39,801 nucleotides of DNA. Source: a virus. A program made the translations under genes and the position numbers. The stretch is taken from positions 1-39,801 of the IMG/VR virus record IMGVR_UViG_3300028607_001332; one strand, written 5' to 3'. Of the stretch, positions 1 to 7,413 are shown one piece after another (the stretch's first letter is position 1; each line of letters opens with the position of its first letter). The notes beneath the pieces are model-generated. The model saw only the letters and a list, made by a program, of their open reading frames with translations. It had not been told where the DNA came from and did not search any database.

Positions 1-42
1 AGATAAAAGTCTTTCTACTCGTTCTTCTGGGGTAAGTTTCAC
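1..42 (-). CDS. Start of an unknown gene running off the left edge
   Basis: A GTG at 42-40 overlaps the TGA stop of the upstream gene (GTGA) and opens a frame that stays open to the edge. It reads MKLTPEERVERLLS, a composition typical of a small helical phage protein. A GAGGG stretch lies just upstream as a weak ribosome site. Only 14 codons are visible, so no function can be given. Confidence 0.5.
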   Translation of the reverse strand, partial: MKLTPEERVERLLS

Positions 43-281
43 AGTACCCTCATATGATAAGCCATTTTGCTTGTAATAATCAAACAAATCTCAGGTCTAT
101 CTTTCATTAGAAAGACCTTTTGATTCGTCTCAGTCTCATAGAATGTAGATAGAAACTTGAATGTAGGTTCGTTGCGATAAGTAGTATATTCTTCAACGAA
201 AGAATCTACTCGATAGACTTGGACAGTTAACTCTGTCTCAGGATGTTGAGCTATGAATACTTTATGTCTTTGGAAATTCAT
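39..281 (-). CDS. Hypothetical 80-aa protein
   Basis: ATG start at 281, TGA stop at 39. The protein starts MNFQRHKVFIAQH and is a mixed beta-like, charged small protein with no recognised motif, signal peptide or membrane segment. It is followed with a 4-base overlap by another reading frame, so it belongs to the run of small early-type genes after the replication block. I do not recognise it; the call rests on tight packing, same-strand order and normal amino acid composition. Confidence 0.65.
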   Translation of the reverse strand: MNFQRHKVFIAQHPETELTVQVYRVDSFVEEYTTYRNEPTFKFLSTFYETETNQKVFLMKDRPEICLIITSKMAYHMRVL

Positions 282-284
282 AAA

Positions 285-416
285 TCACATATTAGAGTAG
301 TCTGGTATTTCCTTATCGTTATTTTCTGCAATCTCTCTTAGTCTAGACATTGCAAAATCATATGTCTCTCTAGAATACTTACGGCAGTCTTCCCAATAAC
401 TTAAGAAGTCCCGCAG
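285..416 (-). CDS. Possible small protein with a non-ATG start
   Basis: The 97-base gap between the genes at 39-281 and 379-756 has one open frame ending in TGA at 285. From a CTG at 416, directly after an in-frame TAG, it would encode 43 aa including WEDCRKYSRETYDFAMSRLR. From the only ATG (350) it would encode 21 aa. The composition looks coding, and the stop lies 4 bases before the ATG of the next gene. There is no clear ribosome site, so the start is unresolved. It overlaps the 3' end of the nuclease gene in another frame. Confidence 0.35.
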   Translation of the reverse strand: MRDFLSYWEDCRKYSRETYDFAMSRLREIAENNDKEIPDYSNM

Positions 417-756
417 CTACTTGTCCATCCGTGCCTACTAATCTAACAATACGTAAAATAGTTCCATCATGTTTCTCAAAATTAAATTCCCACTTCACAT
501 CTTCTTGTTCGATAAACCTAACAATACAAACGTTGGTATTAGCTTCTTCTAACCGTTGTATTATTCTAGCTTGGTGGGGTTGTAGTGGAGTAGTTGGACC
601 TTTAAATTCTATGAACCCATCCCACAACCTACCACAAACAAAAACATCAGGCCACCCTGGGTCTTGCATAGCGGAGCCAGCTATATTAATTACTTCGCAA
701 TTCATTTCACGCCACGACTTGACTAAGCGAGCGGTGAGTTTTGTTTCCGTCAGCAT
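379..756 (-). CDS. VRR-NUC family nuclease
   Basis: A 125-aa protein with the PD-(D/E)XK signature of the VRR-NUC fold. GWPDVFV supplies the catalytic Asp (D37), GFIEFKG supplies Glu and Lys (E50, K52), and LQPHQARII supplies the conserved Gln (Q62). Stand-alone VRR-NUC proteins of this length are common in phages, usually among replication and recombination genes, and are thought to cut branched or flap DNA. Here it follows the primase-helicase by about 0.85 kb in the same direction. The start ATG at 756 is 2 bases after the stop of the upstream gene. The family call is strong; the in vivo substrate is inference. Confidence 0.85.
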   Translation of the reverse strand: MLTETKLTARLVKSWREMNCEVINIAGSAMQDPGWPDVFVCGRLWDGFIEFKGPTTPLQPHQARIIQRLEEANTNVCIVRFIEQEDVKWEFNFEKHDGTILRIVRLVGTDGQVAAGLLKLLGRLP

Positions 757-758
757 TA

Positions 759-989
759 TTAAAAGTATTTCCTCGCATCATCTATAAGTTCTTCTAGATT
801 GTTATTATGTATTCTAGAATGTCTCATACCCGCAATGAAACTTTCTATTCTTTCTTCTTTCATTCTACTCATGATAGCATCAGATAAAGTTTCACCGGGT
901 TGAGGCATAAAGTATTCAGCCAGACGTACAATTATATCTTCTAATTCTCGTAGTCTTATTCGGTCGTGCGAGATTTGCGAATTTGACAT
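759..989 (-). CDS. Hypothetical 76-aa protein
   Basis: An open frame could begin at a TTG at 1001, but the ATG at 989 (MSNSQISHDRIRLRELEDI) has a better upstream GGAA and is preferred. The protein is predicted helical and charged, with no known domain. Its 5' end overlaps the 3' end of the preceding gene by about 34 bases. Function unknown. Confidence 0.6.
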   Translation of the reverse strand: MSNSQISHDRIRLRELEDIIVRLAEYFMPQPGETLSDAIMSRMKEERIESFIAGMRHSRIHNNNLEELIDDARKYF

Positions 990-1246
990 ATGAATTTCCA
1001 ATTTGCTTCTAGAGAGTCATAAGTTATACGTTCAAAGCCTATGCCTTGCGAACAAATATCCCACCATAGTTTGTCTGAGTTAAACTTGGCGTAAAGATCA
1101 AAAGTCTTATTTGTAGATGTGTATCTGTAGACATCATACCCATGAGTCTTATAGACTTCTCTAAGTCTAAACAACTCTAAGATATTGTGGCAGTAGTGTA
1201 TTACTTTAAAATCAAGTGGATGAACTATTAGAAAGAGAATTTTCAT
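956..1246 (-). CDS. Hypothetical 96-aa protein
   Basis: ATG at 1246 overlaps the TAA stop of the upstream gene (TAATG), indicating translational coupling. It starts MKILFLIVHPLDFKVIHYCH. The N terminus is hydrophobic but has a His-Pro-Asp break and reads like a first beta strand rather than a signal peptide. The protein is rich in aromatic residues (Y, F, W). No family recognised. Confidence 0.65.
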   Translation of the reverse strand: MKILFLIVHPLDFKVIHYCHNILELFRLREVYKTHGYDVYRYTSTNKTFDLYAKFNSDKLWWDICSQGIGFERITYDSLEANWKFICQIRKSRTTE

Positions 1247-1542
1247 TACTTCTCTAATCCTATTTCACTATTATAACCTATAAAGTACTTCTTTACTTCT
1301 TCTCTAATTAAAATCCAATCGGCGAAGTGTCCTTTTGTAATTGTTACTCTATACTTTCCAAAATAGTCTAAGAAAGTTATTCCTTCTATTTTTAAAAGTG
1401 CTGTTCTTGATTCTGTAAAATTCAAGATAAAACTAGTGTCTAGTGTCTGAATAAGAGTTGATGTCTCAATCCAATTAAATTTAACTTCGTTGGCATGGAG
1501 TGGAGTAGTCATATAGTTTGGTCCTTGTTGCAAAATTCTCAT
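1246..1542 (-). CDS. Hypothetical 98-aa protein
   Basis: The frame can be opened at TTG 1548 or ATG 1542; the ATG is taken, although neither has a convincing ribosome site. It starts MRILQQGPNYMTTPLHANEV and appears to be mixed alpha/beta. The stop overlaps the start of the next gene, so the two are probably cotranslated. Function unknown. Confidence 0.6.
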   Translation of the reverse strand: MRILQQGPNYMTTPLHANEVKFNWIETSTLIQTLDTSFILNFTESRTALLKIEGITFLDYFGKYRVTITKGHFADWILIREEVKKYFIGYNSEIGLEK

Positions 1543-1610
1543 GATCAAAACATTTTAAAGTAGTAGGGGTTTTCAAATCAGTTAAGTTTCTTCTTTAGGG
1601 TGTACCAGTC

Positions 1611-4406
1611 TCATAACGTATCAAACTTCCCTTCTGGGATAAAGTCAGGTTTATCAACAAGTACACCATTGTCTTGCCATTTCTTTAAACATTCTGTAAA
1701 TTCTGATGTCTTATAGTAAGATCTACCAGCTTGCCCACCACGACGCAGGGCACGGTAGCGTACAAGGAACGAAAGCATCGCTTGAGACTGACTACGATCA
1801 AGGCCACTAGTATCAAGTACCTGTTGTACATCAATATTGTTGGCACGCATGGCACCTTCAACAAAGTCACGAGGGAATGGCAGGATATTAATCTGCTTCA
1901 ACACTATATCAGGTGACTTTAAAGAGTCAAGTTCTCTAACATGATTTGAGTAGGTAGCGTATCCAAACGTTGGTTTTGAGTACATTTTATCGATAAAATC
2001 ATACACAAATTCCACATGACACTTGCGTACTAGTAGTCCACCTTCTTCCTCTATAGAATATGTCCTAGCCGCACAGGCAGCAGCAAGCCTAGCTAATTTT
2101 AATCTCATAGATCCTTTATCTACAAGTGGTACATCTTCAGAGTATTTTTTTGTAAGAGTAACTGAGAGATCTAGTATCTGAGATTCATCTTCAAATTTTA
2201 CGGATTGGATAGTCCATGCCCATAGTAATAACTCATTGCATAGATCAGATGTATAAATATGATCTGCCTTTGGTCGATAAGTTTGTAAAGCATCACCATC
2301 TACTTCTGATTCATTTACTAAGACTGAAAGATCAAAACGTCTTATGTATTGTGGATGTGGTATCAAATCTTTGATAGCATCGATACCATAGTTATAGCTA
2401 GTCATCTTTCCACGAGGGGGATTACTAATACAAATCAATCTTACTCGTGCCTTAGCTCTAGCTTTTTTGATCTTAGTTATTTGTATGACACCACGAGATC
2501 TAGCATCATTCATCTTACCTAACAAATCATCATTTGCTTCACTAAGTTCATCAAGTATCAGAGCCCTCTTATCGTGTTGAGCTAAGATTCCCCAAGTAAT
2601 AAAATGAGTACCACCAATTTTATCTAAGCCACCAAGGATTCCAGCAGAAGTAGTCGAACCGCACTCTACTAATTCACCTAATCTATAATGTTCCATAAGT
2701 GTTCTAGTTACTTCAGACTTACCTTGTGACGAATCACCTATAATTAAACTTGATACCCATCCATTTTGTTCTCTGCCATCAAAATTAAAAAACAATGGAG
2801 AGTGGTAAGTTAGATCAGTAACTAAGTATAGTTCTCTACGCTGGAAAATTCTACTTACATTTGCTTCAAAGTCAGTATAGATGTGATTCAGTTTTTCTTT
2901 CAGTGATTCCGTTGTCCATTCCAAAGGTTGAAAGACTTGTAATGTTTCTAAGTCTTTACATTTGTAAGAGTCTAAAGCACTTTCTGCTAAGTTATAGTTA
3001 GAGATTACAGAAATAGCTTCTTGATTCTTAGGAGAAGGCCAAGTTCTACCTGTGAATATATATGTTTCATTTGAGAGTACAGCTTGATCTTCCTCATCTT
3101 TAACTATGAAAGCAGGTTGCATTTCTCTGTCTACACTTCTTTGTGTTATCTCTAACTCAGGTGATAACCTAACATCTTCGACTGAATATCTTTCTAATAC
3201 TTCATGCTTCCACACTTGGCAACCTTGTGGTATGTCGAGTGCATCACGAACAGCAAAGATTTGTGCAACCTTACTACATCCAGCAGTTTCTAATACAAAT
3301 TGAGACTCAGGGTGCATTATAAATTTACTGTCTTTGCTAGGAAATACATTAAGACATAGCGTACAAGTGTCTTGTTGCTTGTCACACTTGATACAAACAG
3401 TCTTAGGGATATGGTATACGTTCTGTCCTACACAAGAGACAGTACACTTATACTGTGAGCGATTACCTGATTCTTTTGCAGAAAATGCTTGTGAAAGTGT
3501 TACATCCTTTGGAGTATCATCTACTAACTTAGAATCCGGTTCCCATTTCTTTGTCTCTTTCAATACGGTCAGAAGACAACCACCACCAGCAATAAAATCG
3601 TCCGGCCCGCCTTTCTCTACCGTGAATGGCAACTCTACGTCGTAACACGACGAAACTTTGTTTGAGATCATATGACATATTTTTCGTGAAGCTTTGCGTC
3701 CTGCATCGTCTATGTCCATAACTACGTATATGTCTTTGTCTTCTAGGTATTGAACCCATGCTGCCTCTATTTGTCCTTCTCCTGTAGTTCCTGTGATTAC
3801 TCCATACCCATGAGGATTTAAGACAGCCGCACAAGCGATAGCTTTTATTTCACCACCAACTATTACTATCTTGGGAAACTCAATTTGATCATGAGGAAAT
3901 AGAAAGTTTCCTCCATATCCTTTGAGACTAATAAACTTATTTACTTTTGCCCCAGGAGAATACAATCTAAGAGATATGTAAAATCCTGCTATATTAGGAA
4001 TAGGTATTGTAATCCTATTATTTTGATATCCTAATCTATACTTAGAAATAAGTTCATCATTAACAGCACGAGCATGTAACTCTGCAACAAGTTCAGGATG
4101 TTTAAAGATTTCTAAATGACAATCTTCTATCATCCTAGATGGGAGAGTTTTATCTAAAGATATACCATACTTTTGTTGTATGTATTTTCTAGTCTCAGCA
4201 GGTTTTTCATTTCTAACTTTAGATAGAAAGATAAGTGCGGGACCACTAGTTTTACATACAAAACAATGAAAAGTGCCGCTCTTAGTATATACTATAAGAG
4301 AAGGATTATCATCATCATGATATGGACAGAGGGTTTTTAACTTATCATCAGACTGGGATTCAAACTCAATCTTCAGAGAAGTTAATTCGCCTGCTATGTC
4401 TAACAC
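1611..4406 (-). CDS. Primase-helicase: CHC2 zinc finger, Toprim and MCM-like AAA+ domain
   Basis: A 931-aa replication protein. Residues 27-51 form a CHC2 zinc site (CPYH then CFVC). Around 180-240 is a Toprim fold, with E186 in VGGE and D231/D233 in VVMDIDDAG. At 321-351 six cysteines (C321, C325, C338, C341, C348, C351) suggest a second zinc module. From about 540 comes an AAA+ ATPase: Walker A GDSSQGKS (557-564), Walker B ALILDE (D619, E620), sensor-1 Asn in ISNP (N662) and arginine finger RRFD (R690). The layout between Walker B and the finger follows MCM helicases rather than the RecA-like helicases usual in phage primase fusions. Start is a GTG at 4406; the in-frame alternatives lie further inside. 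It probably primes and unwinds phage DNA at the fork. Confidence 0.88.
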   Translation of the reverse strand: MLDIAGELTSLKIEFESQSDDKLKTLCPYHDDDNPSLIVYTKSGTFHCFVCKTSGPALIFLSKVRNEKPAETRKYIQQKYGISLDKTLPSRMIEDCHLEIFKHPELVAELHARAVNDELISKYRLGYQNNRITIPIPNIAGFYISLRLYSPGAKVNKFISLKGYGGNFLFPHDQIEFPKIVIVGGEIKAIACAAVLNPHGYGVITGTTGEGQIEAAWVQYLEDKDIYVVMDIDDAGRKASRKICHMISNKVSSCYDVELPFTVEKGGPDDFIAGGGCLLTVLKETKKWEPDSKLVDDTPKDVTLSQAFSAKESGNRSQYKCTVSCVGQNVYHIPKTVCIKCDKQQDTCTLCLNVFPSKDSKFIMHPESQFVLETAGCSKVAQIFAVRDALDIPQGCQVWKHEVLERYSVEDVRLSPELEITQRSVDREMQPAFIVKDEEDQAVLSNETYIFTGRTWPSPKNQEAISVISNYNLAESALDSYKCKDLETLQVFQPLEWTTESLKEKLNHIYTDFEANVSRIFQRRELYLVTDLTYHSPLFFNFDGREQNGWVSSLIIGDSSQGKSEVTRTLMEHYRLGELVECGSTTSAGILGGLDKIGGTHFITWGILAQHDKRALILDELSEANDDLLGKMNDARSRGVIQITKIKKARAKARVRLICISNPPRGKMTSYNYGIDAIKDLIPHPQYIRRFDLSVLVNESEVDGDALQTYRPKADHIYTSDLCNELLLWAWTIQSVKFEDESQILDLSVTLTKKYSEDVPLVDKGSMRLKLARLAAACAARTYSIEEEGGLLVRKCHVEFVYDFIDKMYSKPTFGYATYSNHVRELDSLKSPDIVLKQINILPFPRDFVEGAMRANNIDVQQVLDTSGLDRSQSQAMLSFLVRYRALRRGGQAGRSYYKTSEFTECLKKWQDNGVLVDKPDFIPEGKFDTL

Positions 4407-4448
4407 ATTCAGACCCTATGATTCTGAGAAGTGGACTAAAAGAAAAGA

Positions 4449-4535
4449 CGGGACTGGTAGGAGTGGTGCCTACTTACTATCTAGGGTAGTAAAAGTATAT
4501 TGATCCGCCAGGGTTACAATGATACTACAGTCCCG
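4449..4535. other. Cloverleaf-like structured spacer
   Basis: The 154-base gap between the primase gene and the gene before it is more GC-rich than its surroundings and highly structured. CGGGACTG (4449-4456) pairs perfectly with CAGTCCCG (4528-4535). Inside are three arms. The first is GTAGG/CCTAC with a 7-base loop (4457-4473). The second is TTACTA/TAGTAA with a 7-base loop (about 4474-4492). The third is ATAC-ATTG-type pairing around 4495-4525 with one bulge. On the minus strand the closing stem is followed by TCTTTTCTTTT. The outline resembles a tRNA, but the T loop (CACCACT) and position 33 of the anticodon-like loop (CCCTAGA) are not canonical and the D-like arm is too long. It could be a terminator or processing element, a tRNA relic or an untyped RNA. 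Confidence 0.5.
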
Positions 4536-4560
4536 CCCGGTCCGCTAAACCGTTAGAAAG

Positions 4561-5391
4561 TTAGAGTGTATCACTTTCAGGTGCTTCATCAGACCTAGAA
4601 TTCTCACCACTCTCTTCTTCAAAGCTTGCCTGAATACGATCTTTATTTACTTTTGCTTCTCTATGCAAAGCAGCAAAACTATTAAAAAGATTCTCATCAG
4701 TAACGTATTGTGAACCACCTTCATCAAAGTAGTCAGCAGTAGGATTACTAATGTCTAATCCTATCCAATTATTACCTTTATTGTTGGTATGCCTAGCTGG
4801 TCTTGCTTCAAAGATATGACCATAGATAGGAATACCACCATTGGTTCTCATTCTTAAAAGATTTAAGAATGCTGAACCAGTTCTAAATTCTCCAATGAAG
4901 AAAGAGACTAAGACTTCTACACCTTTCATTTCTTCCACATCATGGATTGCAATTAAGAAATTAAGATGAGTAACATATTTCATCTTATCAAGTTTCTCAT
5001 CTTCAGGATAAACTTCTTCTACCCTGTCTCTAGATTTAGCTGCAATCTCATGCTTAGGATCAACTGTTCTTTCACGAATGAAAGGTACGCCTTTTGGTCT
5101 ATTGTAAGGGTTGTGCAAGCAAAATTCATCCCAAGTAAAGATAGGAGTGAAGTGAAACCCTTCATCTTTACTACAAATCTTTGAAAGAGTTGGTAGAATT
5201 ATAACATCTCCTGATGGCATATTTTGAAAGACTTCATCGTCATGTTTGTCTTGAATAACTTTGATCCGTGGAGGAACTATGTAGTTCCCCATCTCTTCAA
5301 GACCAGTTTGAAAATCACCACCCTTAGAATAATTTGCTAGATGTGAAGGTAACTTGGTAGCAATCTCATTTTTTGCTTCGTCAGTACTCAT
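4561..5391 (-). CDS. Candidate ssDNA-binding or replication accessory protein
   Basis: A 276-aa soluble protein with an AAGGA ribosome site 8 bases before ATG 5391. The body is a mixed alpha/beta domain with many aromatic and charged residues. The last 25 residues are strongly acidic (ending SDEAPESDTL), the kind of tail that phage and bacterial ssDNA-binding proteins use to recruit partners. It sits directly upstream of the primase-helicase. I recognise no diagnostic OB-fold motif, so the role is inferred from the tail and the neighbourhood. It could instead be a recombination mediator or an unrelated conserved phage protein. Confidence 0.5.
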   Translation of the reverse strand: MSTDEAKNEIATKLPSHLANYSKGGDFQTGLEEMGNYIVPPRIKVIQDKHDDEVFQNMPSGDVIILPTLSKICSKDEGFHFTPIFTWDEFCLHNPYNRPKGVPFIRERTVDPKHEIAAKSRDRVEEVYPEDEKLDKMKYVTHLNFLIAIHDVEEMKGVEVLVSFFIGEFRTGSAFLNLLRMRTNGGIPIYGHIFEARPARHTNNKGNNWIGLDISNPTADYFDEGGSQYVTDENLFNSFAALHREAKVNKDRIQASFEEESGENSRSDEAPESDTL

Positions 5392-5414
5392 TGTAATTTC
5401 CTTGTTAAGTGTTG

Positions 5415-5657
5415 TTAATTGTTAAGTGTTAATTTAAATCTGTTACCTGTCCTTTCTTCAGGCTTAGTTACGATTAAATCTACATTCCAGCCCTTCCAAT
5501 CAAAATCAGGCGGAAGATCCAACGGGACTTTTTTACTTAAATAATATTCTATTGCTTCTGCAATATGAATATTCGGTATTTCTAAAGCAATTCCTTCTAC
5601 GCTTACAAAAGTATGGTGACCAGGAGGATACCAGATTGCTGTTACTTTTACGTTCAT
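5415..5657 (-). CDS. Hypothetical 80-aa protein
   Basis: The frame extends upstream to a TTG at 5681, but the ATG at 5657 overlaps the previous stop as ATGA, which decides the start. The protein begins MNVKVTAIWYPPGHHTFVSV and reads as a compact beta-rich domain with no Cys or membrane segment. It is cotranslated with the preceding CxxC protein. Function unknown. Confidence 0.65.
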   Translation of the reverse strand: MNVKVTAIWYPPGHHTFVSVEGIALEIPNIHIAEAIEYYLSKKVPLDLPPDFDWKGWNVDLIVTKPEERTGNRFKLTLNN

Positions 5658-5875
5658 GATGGTATTTGACAAGCACCACAAGGAATAGTTACATACTCTT
5701 CTCCAGGCGGGAAGATCATAAGTGTACCGTTTGGTTTCTTCCAGACTAGTTGTCGGCTACGGATAGCTATACGAATATACCCTGCATGTTCAGGAGTTAG
5801 TTTTATAACTTCTGTATCACAACACACAATACAATTGAATACAGGGAATGGTCGCATTACATCTAATAGAGACAT
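5654..5875 (-). CDS. Small CxxC protein, possible zinc ribbon
   Basis: A 73-aa protein with an early pair CIVCC (about residues 15-19) and a late pair CGAC (near 67-70). Two such knuckles separated by a beta-rich stretch are consistent with a zinc ribbon. Start ATG 5875 has GAGGA upstream, formed by the end of the preceding gene. It is coupled to the next gene by ATGA. A nucleic-acid binding or regulatory role is plausible but not shown. Confidence 0.6.
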   Translation of the reverse strand: MSLLDVMRPFPVFNCIVCCDTEVIKLTPEHAGYIRIAIRSRQLVWKKPNGTLMIFPPGEEYVTIPCGACQIPS

Positions 5876-5878
5876 AAC

Positions 5879-6388
5879 TTAATCCTCATCTACATCTTTA
5901 AGTTTGCGAGTAGCTAACGTGTACTCGGTATACGTATCATCTACTGTGATACCTTCAGGTAATGGTTCTCCTGCTGCTTGTTTCCTTGAAAAATACTCAG
6001 CGAATCCTTCCCAATTCAAACGTACCGCTTCTATGTTTCTTACTTCTACTGGTACTCCAAGATAGTCCATAAGAAGATCAAATTTCTTAGGATCGTTTCT
6101 ACGTTTGTGAGGAAAGTTAGCAAACTGTTTCATTGTGACTTTGGCATTACAGAAAGTAGTCTTAAGATTATCAATAGCTTCTTGAAAGAAAGCTAGACAA
6201 GCTCTAAGTTCTATCTTCTTTCTAACTTTAGAAAGTTCTTTGCGTATGTCATCAAGTAACTCTTCGGTCTTCTTCAAAGCATACACAGTATCTACTTGTT
6301 CAGCAAGTGTTTCTTTGCCTACTTCAGTAAATAAATGAACAGAGTCTTCATACAGAAGATGATGAATTTGCTTTGTGTCTTTGTACAT
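5879..6388 (-). CDS. Hypothetical coiled-coil protein
   Basis: The open frame reaches back to 6466, but its first 26 residues (very Lys/Arg-rich) overlap a separate small gene in another frame. The likely start is ATG 6388 (MYKDTKQIHHLLYEDS, 169 aa), 14 bases after that gene's stop. A GTG at 6409 overlapping that stop is an alternative. The protein is helical with a probable coiled coil around the stretch TEELLDDIRKELSKVRKK and ends with the acidic DVDED. No family recognised. Confidence 0.65.
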   Translation of the reverse strand: MYKDTKQIHHLLYEDSVHLFTEVGKETLAEQVDTVYALKKTEELLDDIRKELSKVRKKIELRACLAFFQEAIDNLKTTFCNAKVTMKQFANFPHKRRNDPKKFDLLMDYLGVPVEVRNIEAVRLNWEGFAEYFSRKQAAGEPLPEGITVDDTYTEYTLATRKLKDVDED

Positions 6389-6402
6389 TTGCTTTGGTTT
6401 GT

Positions 6403-6579
6403 TTAGCACTCTTTTTCTCTTCTCTCTTTTTCTCTTGCTACAAGTAACACCCAATATTCTAACCAATCAGACAGTTGTTTAAGTTCTATACTATCTGCTT
6501 GTTTCAAAGCAGTTGATTTATCTGAGGCTCTAGCTATCTCATCTAAGTTTTTACCTATACCCATGTGAGTAAATAACAT
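6403..6579 (-). CDS. Small 58-aa helical protein
   Basis: A short gene between its two neighbours. ATG 6579 follows the previous stop by two bases, with GGGGG about 6 bases upstream; TAA at 6403-6405. It encodes MLFTHMGIGKNLDEIARASD onward and ends in a charged helix EKERREKEC. A second ATG six codons in is also possible. Composition, tight coupling and lack of a better frame support it. Function unknown. Confidence 0.6.
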   Translation of the reverse strand: MLFTHMGIGKNLDEIARASDKSTALKQADSIELKQLSDWLEYWVLLVAREKERREKEC

Positions 6580-6581
6580 TC

Positions 6582-6905
6582 CTAACCCCCAACTTTTTTA
6601 AGTCTATATAATTTTTGATCCCGATCAAACATCAGACAGTTGACCGTACCGAACTTTTGAATGAGTGTTGCTAGAGTTATATGACTTAGAGTCATTATAC
6701 CAGACGCCGCAAAAAAGTCAACCTCTGAATTGAAAGAAAGTGAAATTATTCTAGCTTCTATGTCTTTTTGTAAGTTATCATCCCAGATAGAATCGTTAAG
6801 TGTATTTGTATCATAAAATAAATATGCGAGTTCTCCGTATGTATTTAAGTTACAAAGACTTCCCTGTGTCATTCTATGAGTTAGAAAGACTCTACTTCTT
6901 GGCAT
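6582..6905 (-). CDS. Hypothetical 107-aa protein
   Basis: ATG 6905 lies inside the 3' end of the preceding gene. The shared 25-base stretch 6882-6906 encodes both that gene's CQEVESF ending and this protein's MPRSRVFL beginning in different frames. The same stretch recurs at 7106-7130, where it opens only a 12-codon relic. The protein is mixed alpha/beta with no known motif. Function unknown. Confidence 0.65.
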   Translation of the reverse strand: MPRSRVFLTHRMTQGSLCNLNTYGELAYLFYDTNTLNDSIWDDNLQKDIEARIISLSFNSEVDFFAASGIMTLSHITLATLIQKFGTVNCLMFDRDQKLYRLKKVGG

Positions 6906-7063
6906 AACACATCATCCACATAAGATATACTAAAGTCTTCAAATTCTACCTTTAAGATTTGAAGAATACCACTCTTTACGGATTCTATATCTGAAGGTGA
7001 AGGTTCAGTTTCAGTTTGCTTTACTTCACCATCTTCAAAGATATAAATGTACCTAGTTGTCAT
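6881..7063 (-). CDS. Small 60-aa cassette protein ending CQEVESF
   Basis: It starts MTTRYIYIFEDGEVKQ and ends CQEVESF. The core is acidic and beta-like. The leader and start region (7061-7093) nearly copy the end of the helicase gene, and the last seven codons are identical to those of the next upstream small gene, while the cores of the two are unrelated by eye. This suggests gene replacement between fixed flanks. Function unknown. Confidence 0.65.
   Translation of the reverse strand: MTTRYIYIFEDGEVKQTETEPSPSDIESVKSGILQILKVEFEDFSISYVDDVLCQEVESF
6882..6906 (+). repeat. 25-bp direct repeat A, copy 1
   Basis: Exact 25-base match to 7106-7130, beginning TAGAAAGACTCTACTTC on the plus strand. 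On the minus strand it encodes the shared C-terminal CQEVESF and, in another frame, the start of the 107-aa gene. Confidence 0.95.
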
Positions 7064-7093
7064 TGGTTCAATCCTTAATTAATCCACCTGTTA
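7061..7093 (+). repeat. 33-bp direct repeat B, copy 1
   Basis: Matches 7381-7413 at 31 of 33 bases. At 7381-7413 it is the last codons of the helicase gene (TGELIKD, stop) plus the next ATG; here it is a detached copy serving as leader for the 60-aa gene. Confidence 0.95.
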
Positions 7094-7129
7094 GTCCTCA
7101 TCTACTAGAAAGACTCTACTTCTTGGCAT
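7091..7129 (-). pseudogene. 12-codon relic of the 107-aa gene start
   Basis: The second copy of repeat A opens MPRSRVFL as in the 107-aa gene, then runs into VDED and a stop. The GTAGATGAGGA-TAA ending resembles the DVDED ending of the coiled-coil gene at 5879. It looks like a deletion junction left after tandem duplication of the block, not a functional gene. Confidence 0.6.
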
Positions 7130-7383
7130 ATAGTTTTTCTTTGTTTTGATCTAAGATTTATTACGAGTTCTCTAACATGATGTACAGCATCTTCAAAAGA
7201 ACTAAATTCTTGTATAAGAAATATATCAGAGTAACTATTGTTAGATCCTATATATTTCCACCAAAACCAAAACAATTTTCTTTGAATTTTCCACACGGAT
7301 TTACCGTTCCCGTCTATCTGTTCGATAAAACGAAATAAAATTGGTTTAACGTGACTATCATATTTTTTAATTTCAGCACTCAT
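7105..7383 (-). CDS. 92-aa cassette protein ending CQEVESF
   Basis: ATG 7383 lies 4 bases after the helicase stop at 7388. The protein starts MSAEIKKYDSHVKPILF, has an aromatic-rich stretch KLFWFWWKYIG and ends with the same CQEVESF as the next gene downstream. Leader and tail are shared with that gene, the interior is not. No known domain. Confidence 0.65.
   Translation of the reverse strand: MSAEIKKYDSHVKPILFRFIEQIDGNGKSVWKIQRKLFWFWWKYIGSNNSYSDIFLIQEFSSFEDAVHHVRELVINLRSKQRKTICQEVESF
7106..7130 (+). repeat. 25-bp direct repeat A, copy 2
   Basis: Exact copy of 6882-6906; it encodes the last residues of the 92-aa protein and opens the truncated MPRSRVFL relic. Confidence 0.95.
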
Positions 7384-7413
7384 TGTTTCAATCCTTAATT
7401 AATTCACCTGTTA
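7381..7413 (+). repeat. 33-bp direct repeat B, copy 2 (helicase 3' end)
   Basis: The presumed original copy: it contains the last helicase codons, the stop and the start codon of the 92-aa gene. 31 of 33 bases match 7061-7093. Confidence 0.95.

Noticed and set aside
431-787. Plus-strand frame of 118 codons opposite the VRR-NUC gene
   Set aside because: The minus-strand gene has clear nuclease motifs; the plus frame has none and would be the only plus-strand gene in its area.
1573-1605. Tiny frame MRLVHPKEET after the primase-helicase gene
   Set aside because: Ten codons with an ATGA overlap but no further support; too short to call.
4449-4535. A normal tRNA gene, including a CTA (amber-reading) tRNA
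   Set aside because: Arms of about the right size exist, but the T loop lacks TTCGA, position 33 is C and the D arm is too long. Kept only as a cloverleaf-like element.
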